DNA of 64,000 nt, from NCBI RefSeq assembly GCF_030704535.1, contig NC_081819.1, positions 19,688,001 through 19,752,000 on the forward strand, written 5' to 3'. Of the stretch, positions 61,201 to 64,000 are shown piece after piece. The notes below the pieces were generated by a model. The model was not told the DNA's origin. It did not search any database and saw only the letters and a list, made by a program, of their open reading frames with translations. The position numbers and the translations under genes were made by a program. Position 1 is the first letter of the stretch. Each line of letters starts with the position of its first letter. This DNA is from Vitis vinifera. Taxonomy: Eukaryota; Streptophyta; Magnoliopsida; Vitales; Vitaceae.

Positions 61201-62506
61201 TTAGTCCCAAGATCCAACTAGTAATGTATACTTGTATGTGTTCCTGATATGCATTTGTTTATGTGCCACCTTCAAAGTTCTAACTCTTCCAGCTCATCGT
61301 CATTCCCTCCCCAAAGAAGAAGAAATCCGCACACACACACAAAAAAAAAAAAAGAACTAATATATTTTTCTAATAGGCAATCTAAATCATATCAAAAGTA
61401 CCTAATGAAAAGGGGGCACAACTTTCATACATAGGAGGCAAAAGGAAAAATTAACACATCAAGTGAGAGTATTTATACACAATCAAGTCAAAGTCAACAT
61501 TCAAATAACAACTTCCAATATTCACTACAAGAATAAATTTACTCAAGTTTCAATCTTTTATGTGCGCCTCTGAAAACAAATATGTAACCTTTTTATGTAA
61601 GATTATTTTGCCTCACCCTTTCCTTTGTATTATCAGTTTCTGATAATAAAATACATTTTAAATGATTAATATAAGTTTTTTTTTTTTTTCCAAATATGAT
61701 TTTTCTTAGAAACTATTAAAATAATTGAATGTGTTTTATATTGCTGTATTGCCATATCGTGTCTTGTGTCATATATTGTATATAGATTGCAAGACACTTA
61801 AGATAAGGACCCTATCGATGATATATATTGATTTACATAAAAAAAATATAAAATATAAAATAAATTTAAAAAAAAATTAAAAAAAAATGTTTACTATTGT
61901 TGTATCACAAGTGTTTAATCACTATGGAGTAAATCAACTTCTCACAAAACCATCTTAATGAGAATGGCCAGCTCATTTATTCAATATTGTATATGAGTCA
62001 ATATGGATCCATATCACCATCATCATTAAGTTCATTTACACAGTGAATTCTTGGAATAGCTCGACTTAAATCCATACCTGGAGGGAAAGCAAGACCGGAG
62101 AAGCAATATTTCAGATAAACAAGCATCCTGTACCTGTTTCCAAAATCCATAACATACGGTGACCCACTTAAACGTAGTAATAGAAAATTAATCATATAAA
62201 GTCAAAAAAGAATTCCCAAGGCCCAAAAGGCAATATTTCAGACAAACAAGTATCCTGTACTCTTTCCAGTAACCACTTAAATTTGGTAATAGAAACCTAA
62301 TCATATGAAGTCAAAAAACTTAGTAACATACAAAATAATATTGTTTTGCTAATAACATAATAACAGTAAGATTACAACACATTCTGCTGTTTATCAGAAC
62401 ATTGCACTTGTCAAGGATTAAATAACCTCTGAAAGATGTTATCAATAACAAGAATCTTGTCAAACAAGGCCTTATATAAAAAGTTTTCATCAGTGGCCTC
62501 AATATC
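49284..62506 (-). CDS. VPS8: VPS8, RING-finger subunit of the CORVET tether (partial)
   Basis: Eleven C-terminal exons are visible: 62427-62506, 62078-62133, 59722-60383, 58820-59010, 58388-58694, 57094-57369, 56889-56998, 50602-50935, 49710-50123, 49391-49631 and 49284-49309. All junctions are GT-AG with matching phases, giving about 898 residues. The gene continues past the right edge, and no earlier exon was recognised between 62507 and 64000. VPS8 is the CORVET-specific subunit that binds Rab5-type GTPases and tethers early endosomal membranes. The helical repeat region includes LLCQYEHTSVLKFLETFESY and the conserved FCEPLMDSY. Exon 49710-50123 encodes the RING finger (CCICNCLF, then NCGHATHLQCE, then CPVC). 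The intron between 50935 and 56889 has grown to about 5.95 kb by a Ty1/copia insertion. Other introns hold a TRIM (57767-58042), a SINE-like piece (59318-59420) and a duplicated exon fragment (about 62230-62318). Confidence 0.93.
51306..51488 (+). repeat. Left LTR of the copia element (outer limit approximate)
   Basis: Its core from about 51342 (TGTTAGATTTGG) to 51488 (ACTTTCA) aligns with 56503-56646, sharing TTTGAGTAGTTCCTA and TTTATTCCATGTA. Weaker similarity continues about 35 bases further left. Confidence 0.8.
52206..52658 (+). mobile_element. LINE 3' fragment nested in the copia element
   Basis: This piece interrupts the gag-like region. It encodes the C-terminal end typical of plant L1 reverse transcriptases, LCLFWIIWKERNRRAFENVE with small differences, in about 52355-52410. 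It then has a 3' UTR ending TTTAATCCATATTGCTCTTT and a poly-A tail at about 52644-52656. It is truncated at the 5' side. The left limit is approximate, because no clear target-site duplication could be matched. It inserted after the copia element did. Confidence 0.8.
56470..56646 (+). repeat. Right LTR of the copia element (outer limit approximate)
   Basis: Aligns with the left repeat over its whole length and ends in the same ACTTTCA. It is followed immediately by the MITE-like repeat at about 56650-56870. Confidence 0.8.
56650..56870. repeat. Diverged AT-rich MITE-like repeat, copy 3
   Basis: Abuts the right copia LTR. It ends CTCAAATTTTCCAAGAACC then AAACATAG, as do the repeats at about 800-1035 and 1405-1635. 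It lies just before the VPS8 exon at 56889-56998, so the splice donor of that exon is only about 20 bases from the repeat. Confidence 0.45.
57767..58042 (+). mobile_element. TRIM (miniature LTR retrotransposon, 276 bp) in a VPS8 intron
   Basis: Short terminal direct repeats, 57767-57835 and 57968-58042, share CCTACAAGCTTAAGCTTTT and AAAATTGGTTGTCTAACA. The inner part starts TGGTATTGAAGC, a primer-site-like word, and ends in the purine tract GAGGGAGGA. The flanks TGATC at 57762-57766 and 58043-58047 are a perfect 5-bp target-site duplication. No coding sequence is present, as expected for a TRIM. Confidence 0.85.
59318..59420 (-). mobile_element. Small SINE-like insertion in a VPS8 intron
   Basis: About 103 bp begins on the plus strand with a poly-T run, that is a poly-A tail on the minus strand. 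Read on the minus strand, TTGCCTCAAGTGGTAATAGG resembles a pol III A box and GGTTTAAGTCCC a B box, both degraded. The flanks CAATCAAC at 59310-59317 and 59421-59428 are a perfect 8-bp target-site duplication. The family is not identified. Confidence 0.65.
62230..62318 (-). pseudogene. Duplicated fragment of a VPS8 exon and its upstream intron
   Basis: Plus-strand bases 62230-62318 repeat 62103-62207, including most of the exon 62078-62133 and the intron just before it. GCAATATTTCAGA-AAACAAG and the later ATAGAAA and TCAAAAAA words are shared. The copy lacks about 17 bases of the intron part and has no splice donor at the place where the true exon would continue. It is a non-functional tandem duplication. 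Confidence 0.8.
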
Positions 62507-64000
62507 CTGAATTTTGCATACTAGTTAGCAAATGCTGGATCCAAGTGATAAAATGTTCAATTGAGAGTGCGATAAACCTCCATACTAAATTTTCCACCCT
62601 TTAAAGGATGAACTCTACTGCTGACTGTTATTTATAACTGTATCTAACTCGAGTTGTCACTTTGTTTTATAACTTGTTACAACTCATATAGCTTAAGATT
62701 TTTAGTAATTTAAAACACTATCCTAAGTTTTAGGAACAAAATATTGATATTGCAACATTTTTCTATTAGAGGACGAAATGGAAGTGATGAATTAATTACA
62801 GGCCAGCAAAGAAAATAAGAAAATATTCAACAAGAAGTTAAATAATGGTTAGTATCAGGCTTAATCCAAGAACCTCAAAAATAGTTAAAGAATGGGTAGT
62901 GTGTTAGAAGTCAAACATGCTATAACATCAATTTGAACGCCCGAAACTTTGTAATCAAACTAATGCTGCATTACTCTTAAATTTTATTTCAGAATAAAAT
63001 AAGGTAGCATAAATCATGTGGGAACTTGCTTACAGAATTTATGTATTGGTTGGATATGCAGGTCTTAGATTTCTTAGTAGCTTAAAATTGAACAAGGATT
63101 GCTACCAAAGGATGAAATTGGTTCTCAACAAAATTCAAGAAGCAACCATTTGGGAATTTAACAATTTGCACCAGGTAAAGAAAAAGTACAAAACTTGTGT
63201 GAGATCCTTCTTCAAAATTACTTCAATCTAAAAGCATGAGATTCAAATTCTTAAGCAACCAGGACTGGCTATACAAACTGTGTTTTTTTACTTCATCTTT
63301 CAAATGTGTATCTTATTTATGTTCTAATACAACATCAATAGAAATCACATAATAGTTTACGATAAATCATTTGGTCATTGACATTAGATTTGCTTTAACC
63401 ATGAGTCTCAACATATTTTATAGCTGGAAGTTGAAATTCACATCAAAACTATAGCTGTCATAAAAGGGACAAATACAAATAGTTGTTAGTTTCTTTACAA
63501 GGGGGAAAAAACCCTGAAAACAGAACCATTGAGACACATTTTCATGTGATTTTATTAGTATTTTTCTGATTTTTGAGATTTTTTATTTTCATTTTACTAT
63601 TATAAATTATTATTATTTTTTTTAATTTTAGTTTTTTTTTTGTTTAAGTTGAGGCTTACGCTTCACCCCATTTGGGCAAAATACCTCTTAAGACCACCTT
63701 TACCCTTTTAAAAAATTGCTTGAGACTAAGGTACTCAATTCATGAGTTAATTGGATAAAATTAGTGCTAACATATGCTTTACTTCTAATTTTACTTTATA
63801 CAATGTTAAAATTAGGGTTTGTCACAAACAGAAATTACTTAGCAACAAGAATACAAGGAAACCTCCATGCCTCACCATGTTCCATAAGGAAAGCACATGT
63901 TATAGGTTTAAGTCAGTACTGTCATTAATGGAATGTGAAGAAATTATAAACAGAAGCAAACTAGCAAGGAAACAAGTGGTCAATTGATCAGCAGAGAGAC
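62507..64000. other. VPS8 intron continuing past the window edge
   Basis: The first visible VPS8 exon begins at 62506 with a good acceptor, so this stretch should be intron unless upstream exons escaped me. I found no convincing exon, gene or delimited repeat. Positions 63540-63650 are T-rich low complexity. Confidence 0.55.

Noticed and set aside
49284-62506. Treating the exons at 49.3-50.9 kb and 56.9-62.5 kb as two separate genes
   Set aside because: Phases match exactly across the large intron, and the joined reading QLLDS-FCEPLMDSY is continuous VPS8 sequence.

Overview
The window is nuclear DNA of a eudicot, most likely a grapevine (Vitis). The reasons are intron-bearing plant genes, plastid-targeted proteins, an AT-rich intergenic background, and MITE, LINE, Ty1/copia and TRIM remnants of the kind common in Vitis. 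The species is an inference from gene sequence and gene order; no database was searched. There are no operons, phage or CRISPR arrays.

Layout, left to right. 1-3 kb: repeat-rich intergenic DNA with a 503-bp hAT-type MITE. 3.0-5.0 kb (+): a four-exon caffeate O-methyltransferase-like gene, followed by a decayed copy of its third exon. 7.1-8.4 kb (-): CURT1B, the thylakoid curvature protein. 9.3 kb: a second, inverted copy of the same MITE. 14.5-16.4 kb (-): a bHLH transcription factor of the bHLH67/70 type. 19.2-20.5 kb (-): the vacuolar zinc transporter MTP1. 24.6-25.2 kb (-): an NDR1/HIN1-like membrane protein. 26.7-31.7 kb (-): a clock pseudo-response regulator of the PRR9/PRR5 clade with two evening elements in its promoter. 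34.5-35.9 kb (+): a pentatricopeptide-repeat protein. 38.1-39.3 kb (-) and 39.5-44.4 kb (+): a plastid RRM protein and the Golgi tether COG4, divergent over a 191-bp shared promoter. 45.3-47.8 kb (-): plastid pyruvate dehydrogenase E1-alpha. 48.3 kb (+): tRNA-Cys. 49.3 kb to beyond the right edge (-): VPS8, the RING-finger subunit of the CORVET tether. One VPS8 intron is swollen to about 6 kb by a broken Ty1/copia element that itself carries a LINE fragment.

Gene order is the strongest biological signal. From memory of Arabidopsis, CURT1B, bHLH70, MTP1 and PRR9 are consecutive loci on chromosome 2 next to CCA1. The RRM gene and PDH-E1-alpha are neighbours on chromosome 1 near LHY, and COG4 and the PPR gene are neighbours on chromosome 4. 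Here all of them sit within 41 kb. This is what one expects if the window keeps an ancestral block that was later duplicated and thinned in the Brassicaceae.

The genes do not form one pathway. Several serve the plastid (CURT1B, RRM protein, PDH-E1-alpha), two serve membrane trafficking (COG4, VPS8), and two are transcriptional regulators. I found no convincing new molecular system. The points most worth a second look are the ancestral block, the evening elements, the shared promoter with clustered TGGGCC/T motifs, a duplicated exon in VPS8, a hairpin in the bHLH 3' UTR, and several mobile-element insertions with clear target-site duplications.
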